Of a stretch of 64,000 bases of DNA, positions 44,527 to 62,536 are shown one piece after another (within the stretch, counting starts at the first letter, position 1; each line of letters begins with the position of its first letter). The translations under genes were made by a program, and so were the position numbers. The notes below the pieces were generated by a model. It had not been told where the DNA came from, did no database searches, and saw only the letters and a list, made by a program, of their open reading frames with translations. This DNA is from Paralichthys olivaceus. Lineage: Eukaryota; Chordata; Actinopteri; Pleuronectiformes; Paralichthyidae. Location of the stretch: assembly GCF_024713975.1 (NCBI RefSeq), contig NC_091098.1, forward strand, positions 27,366,816 through 27,430,815, in the 5' to 3' direction.

Positions 44527-47500
44527 GGACTTTACTAGTTCACTTTTTCTCTCCATCAAAATGCTGAAGACTCAGTTTATGTCATATGAACAGTTGAGCT
44601 CATTAATCTCAGAGTTTATTCTCAGTTTTGTGATTTGTTGTGATTCAGGAAAATAAATCTTCTGATTTCTCGACGTGAAGAAACAGATTGAACTTCAGTC
44701 TTGACAAACATTTACGTTTGCTCTCATCGAACATTTACCTAAAAAAAGATGGACGACATGAAGGCTCCCGAAACCGAAGCCAAACGTCTCAGTCACCCCC
44801 TGGTGGCTGGCTGCAGTATAAACCAGCCTCCTCCGTGTTAGCAGATGAAACGTTTCCAGGTAGAGTCACAATGAGACGTGACGCTCTGTCCAAGAATCCG
44901 TTTCTTCACCTTTAACACTCGGTCACGTGTTGAAACCTGTTTTTATCTCCTGCTCATGTTGACTGAGCTTCATGAGAACATGTCTGTGAACATGCTACAG
45001 ACGTGTTCCTGGAAACACTTTCCTCCTCCTCCTCCGAGGAACTGGTTCAGACTGTGTCCGTGTAATTCACAGAAATCCTTCATTTTACTTTTGGAGATGA
45101 TTTACGGTTCTGAGCTAAAAGCAGGATTTTTATGACGCTGGATTTAGTTTCAGTCAGAAACACAGAGTGTAAAAAAAAAAAGATGGCCGACAGTGGTCAA
45201 GTATCGACCTCGATCATGCGGCTCCACGATCACTATCGCACAGACTCCGCCTCCAAAAGACGTCATCACCACAAGATGGCAGCGTTCGTGTTGGAGTCAA
45301 ATCTCTGTTCACAGTTCGTTAGTTTGTGTTCATGCATGAACAAGCAGACGTCCACTGAGTAAACATCCTGTTTCACTGAGTAAACATCCTGTCGCTCTCA
45401 GTGTCGTCTCCTTTTCAACTCGTCACTCCAGCGAGGAGCCGCTCACAAAGATGGCGGCGTTGGTGTCTGAAATGTCTTCGCTTAATTTTTGGAGACACTT
45501 CGTCCTTAATTTTCAGTCGCTGATCTGAACCAACAGATCTGATTCAAACCTGCTGCTGCGACAGAAAAGACTTGACCTCACTTCACTTGACCTCACTTCA
45601 CTTGACCTCACTTCACTTGACCTCACTTCACTTGACCTCACTTCACTTGACCTCACTTCACTTGACCTCACGTCAGAGCTAATTCATCCAAACAGGATGA
45701 ACGGATGAAGGATTCGTTGATTTAAACTCATGTGATATAATATGTAAGAAAAACTTTGCACCTCAGGTTTTTCGTTCTCGTTTCACACGATATGATTCTG
45801 AAGCGTGACATTTAGAATGTGGTGTTAAAAGTGATTCCTGGACGTTGACTCGTTGGATCTTTGTCGTGACGTTAGTGGAACACGTCGGAGCAGCTCAGTG
45901 TTTGTCAGGGTTTGTTTGTGTGCTGGGCTCTGAGCCTCGGTCCGGCCCAGCAGCAGCTGAGGCTTATTACAGCGGCTATTTCAGGACGTTCACTCCTCCG
46001 ACCTTCCATCCATCTCTCTCTCGTCTTTCTGTCTCTCTGCTTCTTTATCTCCAGGCTCTCAAATCTCTAATCGGTCTCACTTCTTGTTTTCTGTTTAAGC
46101 TCCAGGCTGATTTTATTTTGACCTCACTGACACAGCGTGGCGGCATTTTAAACACTTTTAGTTCCCAAAACAAATTACAGCGATGGATGAGTTGATCGTT
46201 TGACCTTTGGTTGTGTGTAACATCAGAGCGTGGACACCGCTGTGGCGAGGGAGCTGCAGTCAGGAGGCGGTGAGCCTCACCGTCATCTGTCAGTCGTCAG
46301 AGTCACTGTGACCAAATCAGCAGGATGAGAGAATAACTACGAGTTTCATCCATTCACTTTATTCTTTATCTGAGCTGTGAAGCCCTGAATCACTGAAATC
46401 CCAGCATGCATCTGTGTTGTAGGCTAACGAAGAAGTTCAGTAGAAACGAGTGTTTACATGTCTAATGTTGTGGTTGTCGTCTGTGCCAGCCCTCGCTGTT
46501 CCAGGCTCGAACCACCATGCTGGTGAACAGCGGGCGTTTCCGCTGTCCGTCCTGCAGACACGAAGTCGTGCTGGATCGCCACGGCGTCTACGGCCTTCAG
46601 CGAAACCTGCTGGTGGAGAACATCATCGACGTCTACAAACAGGAAGTCAGCAACAACACCAGCGACGCCACGAGGTGAAAAGTCACATATGCTCAGTTTA
46701 ATAGGAACATTTAACGAACTCTTTTATTCTGCAGTAAATCCTCTCCAAGGTTAGAATTATTTAACAGTTGGTGGAAAGTGTTTTTAGCCGTTTCGACTGA
46801 AAGTACCGGAACTTTTACATCAGGAGCTAAAAGCTTCGTACACACAACTGACAGGCTGTTCCACTCCAGTCCACCAGGTGGAGGTAAAGCAGAAGACTAC
46901 ACAACAGCAATAACGTTATATTAGCAGTAAATATTGAGCAGATTCAAATCGTGACCAGCACTTTTCAAACAACCGAATTCCTTAATGAAGAATTGATTTC
47001 ATTTCATAATAACACTGATGATAAGATGCTGGAGTACTCAACCAATCAGGGATCTTCAGCGCTGCAAGCCCCACCCATAGTTTCCTCAACTTTCTTAAAG
47101 AACAACTCGCTGGACGAGGACGTTCTGCTGGTCAGAGCGGCCGCAGGTTCGATTCCAACCATTTGCTACATGTCTTCGTCAAGCTCTAAAAACCTGTTTT
47201 CTTGTCATCGATCAATGGGAGGAAACAGACTTCCTGTAAAAAGAGCTAAGTGTTTGAATCTCTGTCCAGTCTCCTCCCTCCTGCTCCGCCCCCTGCTCAG
47301 CTGACGTGTCCGGACCACGAGGACGAGAAGGTGAACATCTACTGTCTCACCTGTCGGGTTCCCACCTGCTCTCTCTGCAAAGTGTTCGGGGCTCATCGGT
47401 CGTGCGAGGTGGCTCCTCTGACCGACGTCTACCAGCAGCAGAAGGTTGGTGAAGACACTCGGACCAATGACAGAGAAGAAGAAGAAGAAGAGGTGGAAAG

Positions 47501-50500
47501 TAAAATGAAAGTTAGAAGTTCTGCTTGTTTCTCAGGACGAGCTGAGCGAAGGAGTCGGTGCTCTGGTGACGGTTAACGACAGAATCCAGACTCTGATCGA
47601 CGAGCTGGAGGAAACCTGCAGGAACATCGAGGTGAGATCCGATCTGTCGCTAGAGCCTGAACCAGTCACGAGGTATTTAAAGGTCCAGTGTGTAGAACCT
47701 AGTGACATCTAGTGGTGAAGTGTGATGTTGCAGCTGAACTTTTGTTTGATTGTTTGATGAAGATATTTGACGTCCGTGCTCTCGCTCCTCTCAACAGGAG
47801 AACTGTGCGGCTCAGAAACAGAGTGTGTGCGACAGGTTCCAGCACATGATGTCCATCCTGGGACAGAGACACAAGGTCAGACAGACTCTGTTGATGTAGA
47901 GTAGAACTGCTCTCACGTATAGAGATAGTCATCGTTATCACCTCGCAGGCCATGACTCAGCAAATCAGCTCCGAGCAGGAGGAGAAGACGGGCCACGCCC
48001 AGGCTTTGGTGCGTTGCTATGGGGACAGCGTGGAGGCCAATGCCAAACTGATGGAGAGAGCAGCGAGCAGCATGGACGAGCCGGACATGGCTGCGTTTGT
48101 CCAGGTGAGCTCATGACCAGCGTCCAGGTGAATCCTGGAAACCAAAGGTCGGTGAGGGGACAGATCAGCGTCAGGCCGCTGCTGTCTGAATTTGAAATTG
48201 ACCAGATGAGGTCAGAGGAGAATCTGTGACATCAGAAATCATCAGCGTAGAAAATAGAAACTTGTTTGTGTGAAACGTCGATGGTCAGAAAGAGAATTAG
48301 AAACACAAAGAGAATCTATGAAACCAGACGAACAGAGGTGAAGCTTTTCAGATAAAGATGTGAATCAATGTGAAGATATGAAAAATGTGACGTGATCAGT
48401 GTTTCTTTCTTTCTTCAGAGTTCCAGAGAGCTCATCACAAAGTGAGTGTGAAATAAAAAGGTTTTATCGCCTGACTCTTCTGCACGAGCTTCACGTCTGT
48501 CTTAGACTCTTAATTTGTATTTTCTTCACACAACAAATGAATTGCTGAGCAGAATCACCTGTCGTTGTTATCTTCTGTCTCGGTCCCTGTTCCCTCCCTG
48601 ACGCTCCTTCAGGGTGATCACAGCGACCGGCTCCTGTCCGACCGAGACGCTGAAACCAGGTTACGAGAATCTGAGCCCGTACGAATTTAACTTCAGTCGA
48701 CAGGAGCGAGCTCTGAAGAGCATCGACTTCATGAAAGGTAAGAAAACCAGAAACACTCAGAAACCAATGATGGACTGGGACTGTGTGCCTCCATGTTCAC
48801 ATTTCTATATAATCAGATTCTTATGATTATTGATTGATCTGGAAATCTTAGTCCGAGTGTCAACACATCAAAACTCCCTCAAACTGAACCCAAGAGAAAA
48901 GAAATCCACGCACACGTTGGGTCTCAGCAGGTTTTCTTTGTTTCCAGCTGTGGAGGATGTTCCTGAAGAACCAGATGTGGAACCAGAGGAACCCAGAGAA
49001 CCCTCTGAACCAAAGCTCCATCAGGAGCCGTCCGGCCAGAACCTGGAGCCTGAAGCAGAACCGGTTAAAGAGACGACATCACCACCAGAGGAACCAGCTC
49101 CAGATCCAGAGCTGCTGACGGACCACGAGGAACCTGCAGGAGCCGAACTGCAGCCGCAGCCCGAAGACGAGAACGACGAAGGGTCAGCTCAGATCCACAA
49201 GGAGAAGACGGTGGAGGGCGACGAGGCCGAGGGATGTGCAGCTCCCGACTCCATTAAAGACACAATCATGTGTGAACCGGAGGGGATGAGCACACAACAG
49301 GTACCGCACAAAATACACACACTTTGACTCAGGTGTAAAATTCATCTTTCACAGTTTCAGCCACTAGAAGAAGTTTTGAACGTGGAAATGAGTTCGGTTT
49401 ATAAATAAAACCGACTTAATGAGACCTGACCACAAACAGTGAGTCCAGAAAGCTTCTATTTTTTTATCTGTATTTATTTTTTATATTTTTCTGCCAACTT
49501 ATGGAAGAATACGGATAAAAACAAATCTTAAAAAATTCAAATAAAACAATGTAAAAATAGTCAATTTCAAGTTTTTAAATAAGAATTATTTTAATATTTT
49601 TAGGTTGTGGTCGGACCAAATACACATTATTTTGTTAAATTCTACAAACAAACTAATGAATTGAAAAAGTAACTGGACGATTAACGAATAATGAAAATAA
49701 TAATTAATAAAAAAGTACTTTCATTGTGTTTTTACTAAAATGACCAAAGGTATAAAACACTTGTGACTGATATTATCTGTGATCTTAGTATGATGTTGAT
49801 TCTGAGGCATCGGCGTATGAACAGGATTTTATTAGTGACGCAGTTTAATTATCGTCATGACGTCATTGACGAACGAGAGGAAAGAAGAACGTTCTTCAGC
49901 ACAAAGTTAAAGAAAGTGGTCGAGTGCTGCTTCACCTCCGTCCAGCAGGTTCACTGCTGAGCTGCTCCTGTTGATTCACTTGTAAAATGCTCTGAACTCT
50001 TTTATCTGTCCTCCATGAATCAGTGTGAGGGGGGAGGGGCAATCAGGGTCACAGCTGATTGGACGACACAGAGAGAGATGGAGGGAAAACCAGAAGAAGA
50101 AGAAGAAGAAGAAGAAGAAGAAGAAGAAGAAGAAGAACAGCAGCAGGACACTGATGGAGCAGACACTGGGTTTAGCAGCTGCTACACACAGATGATGATG
50201 TGCTCAACACAACCAGCAGGGGGCACTCTCCAGGCTGAGCCTCACAATGGCGTCCAGGTGGCGTCTGACCTTTATACGACCTCTGACCTCCAGGTGGCGC
50301 CTGACGTTCATACGACCTCTGACCTCCAGGTGGCGTCTGATCTCCAGGTCCAACCACGACGTCCACAGAGTCGGGACGATTCCCAGCTCCTGTCTGACGA
50401 TCAGCTGCTCCCTCTGTCCTCGCCACGTGTCCCTCTCCTGCCTCCTGCTGGTGAGTCACAGTCACGTGAGGCGTCCTCTGAGTTTGACGGAGCTTTTATA

Positions 50501-51402
50501 ACTTTTGCCCACGAGCAGCAGAGAGCAGGAGAAGATGGATTCGTGGAGGAGAGCGACGTGAAGGCCTCGTTGTGTCGACCGGAGACCGAGGGTGAAAGTT
50601 TCAGCCTGAAGGAGGAAAGTTTAACACCAGAGGAGACGAATTCAGGGAAGCTGGGGGACGGAAGGACGGAGGATCCAGAGCAGAGAGGAGGAGAGATCTC
50701 AGGTCTGAGGGAGAAGAGGCTGAGTCATTCTGAAGCTGAGAGAACAGGAGACGTCTGGACGGATGACAGACGTGAGGAGCTGAGGGACGATGTGGAGACC
50801 AGGGAGGAAATCTGTGGACGAACGACCGGAGAAGACCCGGCTGGTTCAGGGTTTCTGGAGGATGGAGAGAACAGCAGGAAGAGTGTTGATGAAAGTGAAG
50901 AGAAATTAACGTCCTGTGTTTCCCTCCAGGTCAGTGTCATCTGGTTTCATCATCACCGTGGTTACCATCACCGACCAGGCTCTGTCACTCCTCTGCTGCC
51001 TGCACCTCCGCTCTCCTTCCTCCGTCCTTCTCGCTCTCTTTCCTTTCTTTCCTTTCTTTCTTTCTTTCGTTCTGTTTTTCAGATTCAGTCTGAACCATCA
51101 CCAGCTCTTTCTTCTTGGTCTCTGTCTGTGTTGAGATGGAGGACGGATGAAAACCATGACACATAAAGTAGAAGAACAAAACATAAAGCTCCATCCTCCA
51201 TCTCTTCAATCTTTTCATCTCACCCCGTCGTCTTTTCCTTCATTTTCACCCCCCCCCACATTTCTTCCTGTCTTCTTCCCTGTATTGCCCCCCCTCTGTT
51301 TCCATCTCTCTCCAGGCTGTCACTCTGCTCTTCTACCTGTTGGCCTTCCTGCTCATCCTTCAGAACGTGTGGGTTTACATCGGCTGCTTCATTTGCACAT
51401 AA
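44083..51402 (+). CDS. MuRF-family TRIM E3 ubiquitin ligase with long acidic tail
   Basis: Exons: 44083-44265, 46490-46674, 47270-47444, 47536-47631, 47798-47875, 47949-48104, 48419-48441 (23-nt microexon), 48613-48737, 48948-49300, 50024-50929, 51316-51402; 788 aa. The RING finger starts at residue 31 ([20 protein letters not shown], ending CPSCRHEV). A type-2 B-box follows ([16 protein letters not shown], then [17 protein letters not shown]). The coiled coil is about 182-290 and the COS box about 291-350 ([19 protein letters not shown]). This order and the near-identity [20 protein letters not shown] place it with TRIM54/55/63, the muscle RING-finger proteins of the sarcomere and microtubules. 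The tail is unlike them: two Glu-rich exons of 353 and 906 nt with a poly-Glu run, then a hydrophobic end, [20 protein letters not shown]. It is probably the fish-type fourth member sometimes called trim101; I am not sure enough to assign the symbol. Confidence 0.88.
44267..44524 (+). repeat. Two long TG microsatellites in TRIM intron 1
   Basis: (TG)n at about 44266-44352 starts at the donor itself (CCAG/GTGTGTGT); a second tract lies at 44451-44524. The rest of the large intron, 44525-46489, holds dispersed-repeat fragments and a 15-bp minisatellite. Confidence 0.93.
44745..45290 (+). mobile_element. Dispersed repeat, inverted partner of 53398-53940
   Basis: The left end reads AGATGGACGACATGAAGGCT, CACCCCCTGGTGGCTGGCTG and GTGTTAGCAGATG. 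The right end reads CGGCTCCACGATCACTATCG, CACAGACTCCGCC and AAGATGGCAGCG. The reverse complement of 53398-53940 has both ends in the same order and at nearly the same distance. The left-end wording is widespread in teleosts. I see no coding capacity. Confidence 0.6.
45577..45672. repeat. 15-bp minisatellite in TRIM intron 1
   Basis: Unit ACTTCACTTGACCTC in about seven nearly perfect copies. Confidence 0.95.
47030..47175 (+). mobile_element. Possible tRNA-derived SINE remnant
   Basis: GGTTCGATTCCAACC at about 47145-47160 matches the internal B-box of a tRNA-type Pol III promoter. It sits in a sequence (CTGGTCAGAGCGGCCGCAG before, TTGCTACATGTCTTC after) typical of fish SINE-like repeats. No cloverleaf can be drawn and it is not a functional tRNA. 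Confidence 0.4.
47680..47725. mobile_element. Short dispersed repeat fragment
   Basis: AAAGGTCCAGTGTGTAGAAC and CATCTAGTGGTGAAG match the start of a common teleost repeat. A longer member begins at 51665. Confidence 0.55.
49301..50023 (+). other. TRIM intron before the 906-nt acidic exon
   Basis: 723 bases, strongly AT-rich in the middle. No element is recognised. Confidence 0.6.
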
Positions 51403-51541
51403 CATCAGCAGGAGACGCGTCACTGCACCGCTCAGGTACACGAGCACCTGCCCGCTGCAGGAAGTGATCGTCCAGCCTTTTATTCTGAAAGTGCTCCGTG
51501 TTTCTCCTTAAGAGTAGCTGCTCATTAATTAAAATAATAAT

Positions 51542-51547
51542 AATAAA
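51542..51547 (+). terminator. Possible poly(A) signal for the membrane-anchored TRIM form
   Basis: AATAAA lies 140 bases after the TAA at 51400-51402. Confidence 0.5.
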
Positions 51548-51659
51548 TTGCATCATCTGTATTTTGACTTTAATTCCCCCAATGAAAATGAAAATGAGGA
51601 ATAAATAATGAAATAGAAATTGACCTTATAACACAAAACTTAACTTGACCTGTCTCAGT

Positions 51660-51990
51660 TTAACTTAAAGGTCCAGAGTGTAAGATTAAGGTGAAAGGAT
51701 CTATTGGCAGAAATGTAATATGAATTAATCCTAGCAATGTTCTCAATAGTGTGTTTCATCTACATTGTTCAAATTGTTGTTTCTTTACCCTAGAAGTGCC
51801 CCTTTATCTTTAAATACTTTATCTTTAAATACTTTATCTTTAAATACTTTATCTTTAAATACTTTATCTTTAAATACTTTATCTTTAAATACTTTATCTT
51901 TAAATACTTTATCTCTACATCAGGAGGGGGTCCTCTCTACGGAGGCCGCCATGTTTTCACAGTGCAGCAGCTTCTCTGTCAACAGCTGCT
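51660..51990 (+). mobile_element. Dispersed teleost repeat with internal minisatellite
   Basis: The left part reads TAAAGGTCCAGAGTGTAAGA, GAAAGGATCTATTGGCAGAA, AATCCTAGCAATGTTCTCAA and TTTCTTTACCCTAGAAG. The right part reads CATCAGGAGGGGGTCCTCTC, TACGGAGGCCGCCATG. This is the order of an abundant teleost repeat. Between the parts, at 51805-51910, a 15-bp unit ACTTTATCTTTAAAT is repeated about eight times. Confidence 0.75.
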
Positions 51991-52377
51991 GCTGACACCC
52001 TGTGGTGAAACTGTGTTACTACAGTTCAGAACCATTAGAAACATCTCTCAGCGGAAGTGACGCGTTAACAGATGAACTCAGGTGGAAACAAAACACAAGT
52101 TCAGAAAACCTTGAATCTATGAACAGATGTTCGTATTTAAAGGTTCAATGTTCATTTAGTTGTTTACTTTCTGCACTTGATGCTTGATGCTGCATTCACT
52201 CCACCTGCATGTGTGTGGTGGAGGATCTACTCTTCGTGTGTCTCTATGTGTCTCGTCTCTAAGTTAGTTGTGTGTTTGTGGTCGTTGTGTGTCGGCTTCT
52301 GCTCCTGTGACTCTCTGAAGTTGTTTGATATAACAAATAAGAACAGTCACTTTATACACATGCTCTGGTCCTGAGGC

Positions 52378-52572
52378 TCCAGACGCCTCGGGCCCCTGAT
52401 GCCTCGGGCCCCTGATGCCTCGGGCCCCTGACGCCTCGGGCCCCAGACGCCTCGGGCCCCTGACGCCTCGGGCCCCATACGTCTCGGGCCCCTGACGCCT
52501 CGGGCCCCTGACGCCTCGGGCCCCAGACGCCTCGGGCTCCAGACGCCTCGGGCCCCAGACGTCTCGGGCCCC
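52378..52572. repeat. 16-bp GC-rich minisatellite
   Basis: Unit GACGCCTCGGGCCCCT with CCAGAC, CTGATG and CATACG variants, about 12 copies, between the two possible last exons of the TRIM gene. Confidence 0.93.
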
Positions 52573-52684
52573 TGGACCTGTGGTTGAGTATCTCTGACTG
52601 TGTGTGAGTGACAGCTCTAGTCTCACAGTGTCGTAGTGTCTTTTGCTGAATATTTATTTATATATAACTTGTGCTTCGTTCCAG

Positions 52685-52819
52685 ATGGAGGATGAGACCA
52701 GGAGTCCTGCTGAGACCAGCTCTTCATCCTCCTCCTCTTCCTCCTTCACCCTCAGCGAGGCTCCTCGCCGACCCAGTTTTTACTTTTCATGGCTAAACCC
52801 GCTCCACAAGAGGAAGTAG
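52685..52819 (+). CDS. Alternative last exon of the TRIM gene (soluble end)
   Basis: A good acceptor (TGTGCTTCGTTCCAG) is followed by 45 codons in phase 0, ending in TAG at 52817-52819. The product starts MEDETRSPAETS, has nine serines in a row, and ends RRPSFYFSWLNPLHKRK. It can join in frame to the donor at 50929, the same donor that can join the membrane-anchor exon 51316-51402. It is followed by a 3' UTR with an AATAAA at 53195. It might instead be a separate short ORF, but the acceptor, phase and downstream poly(A) signal favour an alternative terminal exon. Confidence 0.6.
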   Translation: MEDETRSPAETSSSSSSSSSFTLSEAPRRPSFYFSWLNPLHKRK

Positions 52820-52858
52820 AGAGAGACAGAGAGAGACAGAGAGAGAGACAGAGAGACG

Positions 52859-52931
<73 letters not shown>

Positions 52932-52932
52932 G
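52815..52932. repeat. GA / GACAGA microsatellite
   Basis: GAGA-rich tract with GACAGA blocks starting at the stop codon of the alternative TRIM exon, so within its 3' UTR. Confidence 0.93.
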
Positions 52933-53194
52933 GAGGTCTGGAGATGAGGTTTTACAGACGACATGAAGAAAGTTGCTCTTCACTCCAGAGTCAGTTTCAG
53001 ACTGAAAACTCGTTTGTATAAAACTTGAGTTCAAAGTTGCTGAACTTCACCTGTGACTCTTTGTCTTCTGCACGTCTGTGAACTGAAGACAACAGACATC
53101 TCTGAGCGTCCGAGGAGAAAAGACTGACCCCGTCTGTTGATGCTTTATTTTGAAAATCGTTGTGTTCTTTTGAATGGAAGTCGTCATCCTTCAC

Positions 53195-53200
53195 AATAAA
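53195..53200 (+). terminator. TRIM gene distal poly(A) signal
   Basis: AATAAA in ACAATAAAGGTCTTCAC, about 375 bases after the alternative stop codon. Confidence 0.65.
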
Positions 53201-53397
53201 GGTCTTCACAAGGTTTCTGACTTCAGCAGAGAGAAGGAATCCTGGAGTATTTGGAATATCAGCAGAAGTAGAACTAGTTGTAGTACAAGTAGTAAAAGAT
53301 GTACAAGTATGAGGGGAAAGTATGTGGTACTATGTATTTGCCAAACTCTGTAAATAAATATGGACGAAACTTTCCATCCAGAAAAAAGACCAAAGGA

Positions 53398-53940
53398 CCA
53401 GCGAGGCTGACGCTGCCATGTTGTGGCGATGACGTATTACGGCGTCAGAGTCTGTGCAGCGATCGTGGAGCTGTGGTATTGAGGCCACGCCCATAGTCAC
53501 GTTTCACCAATCATGAGTCAGTCTGAGCTGTCAATCATGACCTCTTGATCTGGAGACCCTCCCTCTCTTCATGTGTGATACTTTGGTTTGATATATAAAT
53601 AAACTGGTAATATATTAAATGTCCTCATATACTCCACTGGTGTGTCTCCCTTGTTGTTGTGGCCACGAGACAAATGTATAATAATAAAGTTTAAACCGAC
53701 TTGATTGGTTTTATTGTTTATTAGCTGACGGGGTCCAGGTGGAACATCCGTCATCCACAGCACCGACAGAGTGAACAAGCCCCCAGGTAATGTTAACACA
53801 CAGTCTGTGTGTCTATGTCCCATCTGCTAACATGGAGGAGGAGCGTTTATGACCTTTACTGCAGCTAGACACCAGGGGGCGATAGAGACACTTTGGCTCC
53901 AGTTTCCGGAGCTGCCATGTCGTCCATCTTTATTCTCAGT
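53398..53940 (-). mobile_element. Dispersed repeat, inverted partner of 44745-45290
   Basis: On the minus strand the ends read AGATGGACGACATGGCAGCT and CAGCTCCACGATCGCTGCAC, CACAGACTCTGACG, AACATGGCAGCGTC. They match the other copy in order and spacing. The interior is poorly conserved by eye. Confidence 0.6.
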
Positions 53941-55200
53941 CTTGTGCAGGATGTTGTGATGATCATCACCTTTCAGCGTTTTACTTCAATAAAACAATAT
54001 TTCATCTCTAACATCAAATATTTTGAGTAAAACAGAAAATATCTTCCTCTCAGCGATGAATGTCCGGTGACATCACAACCTCAAGTCAAAGTGTTTTCTC
54101 TCTGTGACGTGACGTAGAACATAGGTTCCGGTTTTATTTGATATATGAATGGATGAAGTAACATGTGATTAATCATTTACAGGATTTCTGTATTTTGTTT
54201 GTCACGTCACAATATATTTCATTTTGAATTATCGTCACAGGTCGTTCACATGTTTTGAACTTTCTGTTGGCGTCTCTGAATCAGGTTTATGAGTTGATCC
54301 AAATCCGAGACACAGAAAACCTGGATCAGATATTATTTTACTGTTTTCATAATCCTTATTCAAAGTGTGAGGTTTTGCAGAACAGTTCAAACAATAAGAG
54401 CTCATAGCAAGTTTCTTTAAATCTTCACATTTGAAGAAATCAAACTTTTTTATCTAAATTTTGCTTCAAAATAAAAACTTACAAACGCTCCTCTCTGTGA
54501 CGTCACTTCAGCTCGCCGGAAAAGGCATGCGTGAGCCTTGAGGAACAGAACTTCCTGTCTGAATGTCACATCTTCATAATAAAAGCTCTAAAGACTACAC
54601 CCAGTTCATTGGACGTCCCGAGCAAAGAAGGCTCCTACAAGTCCCATGATGCATTGCACTTCAGTGACAAACGAAAATGGCGGCAGTGATCGAGCAGAAA
54701 ACTGAGAGGAGAATTTATTTTTAAATAAAACTCAACCGAACAACCAACAGAACTAATGTGTAAAAGATATATGTCTTACACATTTAAAACCCCTCTGAAG
54801 GATACGGCCACTGAACTGAAACACAGCGTTAGTTAGCTGTTAGATACTGACATTTAAACATCATCTGAATGGAGGTTATCAATATAAAACTATTTTGAAC
54901 TGAATGTTCTTGTAGCTCAAACTTTACTGAATCTTTCTCTGGACTCATCTGTCCCCTCGTTGTTTTCAACACTTGACAATGAGCCAGAAATCAAATGGTC
55001 CAATGGATTCATCATGTTTTAAACAATCCAAACCCACTGTACTACAGATATGATCACTACAGAGGGAAATACATTTCAATACTGTGTCTTTGTCAAGTTT
55101 GAAAACATTCCAGGATGAAGTTAAGATAAAGAATCAATCAGAAATGTCAACATTTCATTTATCTCATGATTGAAATCCATCCAATGAGGAATCTAGATAT
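53941..55200. other. Intergenic stretch upstream of tpd52l2
   Basis: AT-rich, with no gene, long repeat or RNA gene recognised. Near 54640-54690 there is CATGATGCATTGCACTTC, a wording often seen in fish repeats. Confidence 0.6.
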
Positions 55201-55209
55201 TTAAAAAGA

Positions 55210-55278
55210 TAGATATTTATAAAGTTCATCCATCTATCTATCTATTTATCTTTCTATCTATCTGTCTGTCTCTCTATC

Positions 55279-55309
<31 letters not shown>

Positions 55310-55337
55310 CTATCTATCTGTCTGTCTTTATATCTAT

Positions 55338-55381
<44 letters not shown>

Positions 55382-55410
55382 TTATCTATCTATCTATCTG
55401 TCTGTCTTTA

Positions 55411-55459
<49 letters not shown>

Positions 55460-55486
55460 GTCTGTCTTTATATCTATTTATCTATC

Positions 55487-55553
<67 letters not shown>

Positions 55554-55569
55554 CTATCTATATATCTAT

Positions 55570-55621
<52 letters not shown>

Positions 55622-55650
55622 CTATCTATATATCTATTTATCTATCTTTC
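55210..55650. repeat. TATC tetranucleotide microsatellite
   Basis: About 440 bases of (TATC)n with TATT, TGTC and TATA variants. A block with TGTCTGTCTTTATATCTATT recurs about three times, showing internal duplication. It ends about 270 bases before the tpd52l2 start codon. Confidence 0.97.
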
Positions 55651-55674
55651 ATAAACTTCAATGTTGCTGTCGCG

Positions 55675-55921
55675 TCTCTGTGACGCAATCACTGTTCTGA
55701 AGGATGAGACGCAGCTTTTATTTTGAAACTGTGGACCGGATGTGGCTGGCTGGCCGCTGTGCTCTTCTTCGTCTTCTTCTTCTTCTTCTCTGGATCGTCG
55801 TTGTCTCTTGTCCGGGACAGACTGAAGCTCAGAGACAGAATCAGAGTCTCTCGTCTCCGCTGCTCGTCTCACTTCACTTCACTTCCACTTCCCTCTCAAC
55901 GAGCTCCGTCACAACCAAGTC
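55675..55921 (+). promoter_or_regulatory. tpd52l2: tpd52l2 5' UTR and promoter region
   Basis: The region is moderately CpG-containing, just after the TATC repeat, with TGTGACGCAATCACTG near 55678 (a CRE/C/EBP-like ACGCAAT). The transcription start cannot be placed. Upstream ATGs at 55704 and 55723 open frames that overlap the main ATG; they could act as upstream ORFs if transcription begins before them. Confidence 0.45.

Positions 55922-62536
<6,615 letters not shown>

Noticed and set aside
47138..47165. tRNA gene suggested by GGTTCGATTCC
   Set aside because: No A-box, acceptor stem or cloverleaf; fits a SINE remnant.
50015..50023. ATG at 50015 as an independent start of a 383-codon gene
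   Set aside because: The reading frame joins in phase from TRIM exon 48948-49300 through the acceptor at 50023; after 50929 the frame runs into intron.
52264..52626. Gly/Arg/Pro-rich minus-strand ORF of 120 codons
   Set aside because: Translation of the 16-bp GC-rich minisatellite.
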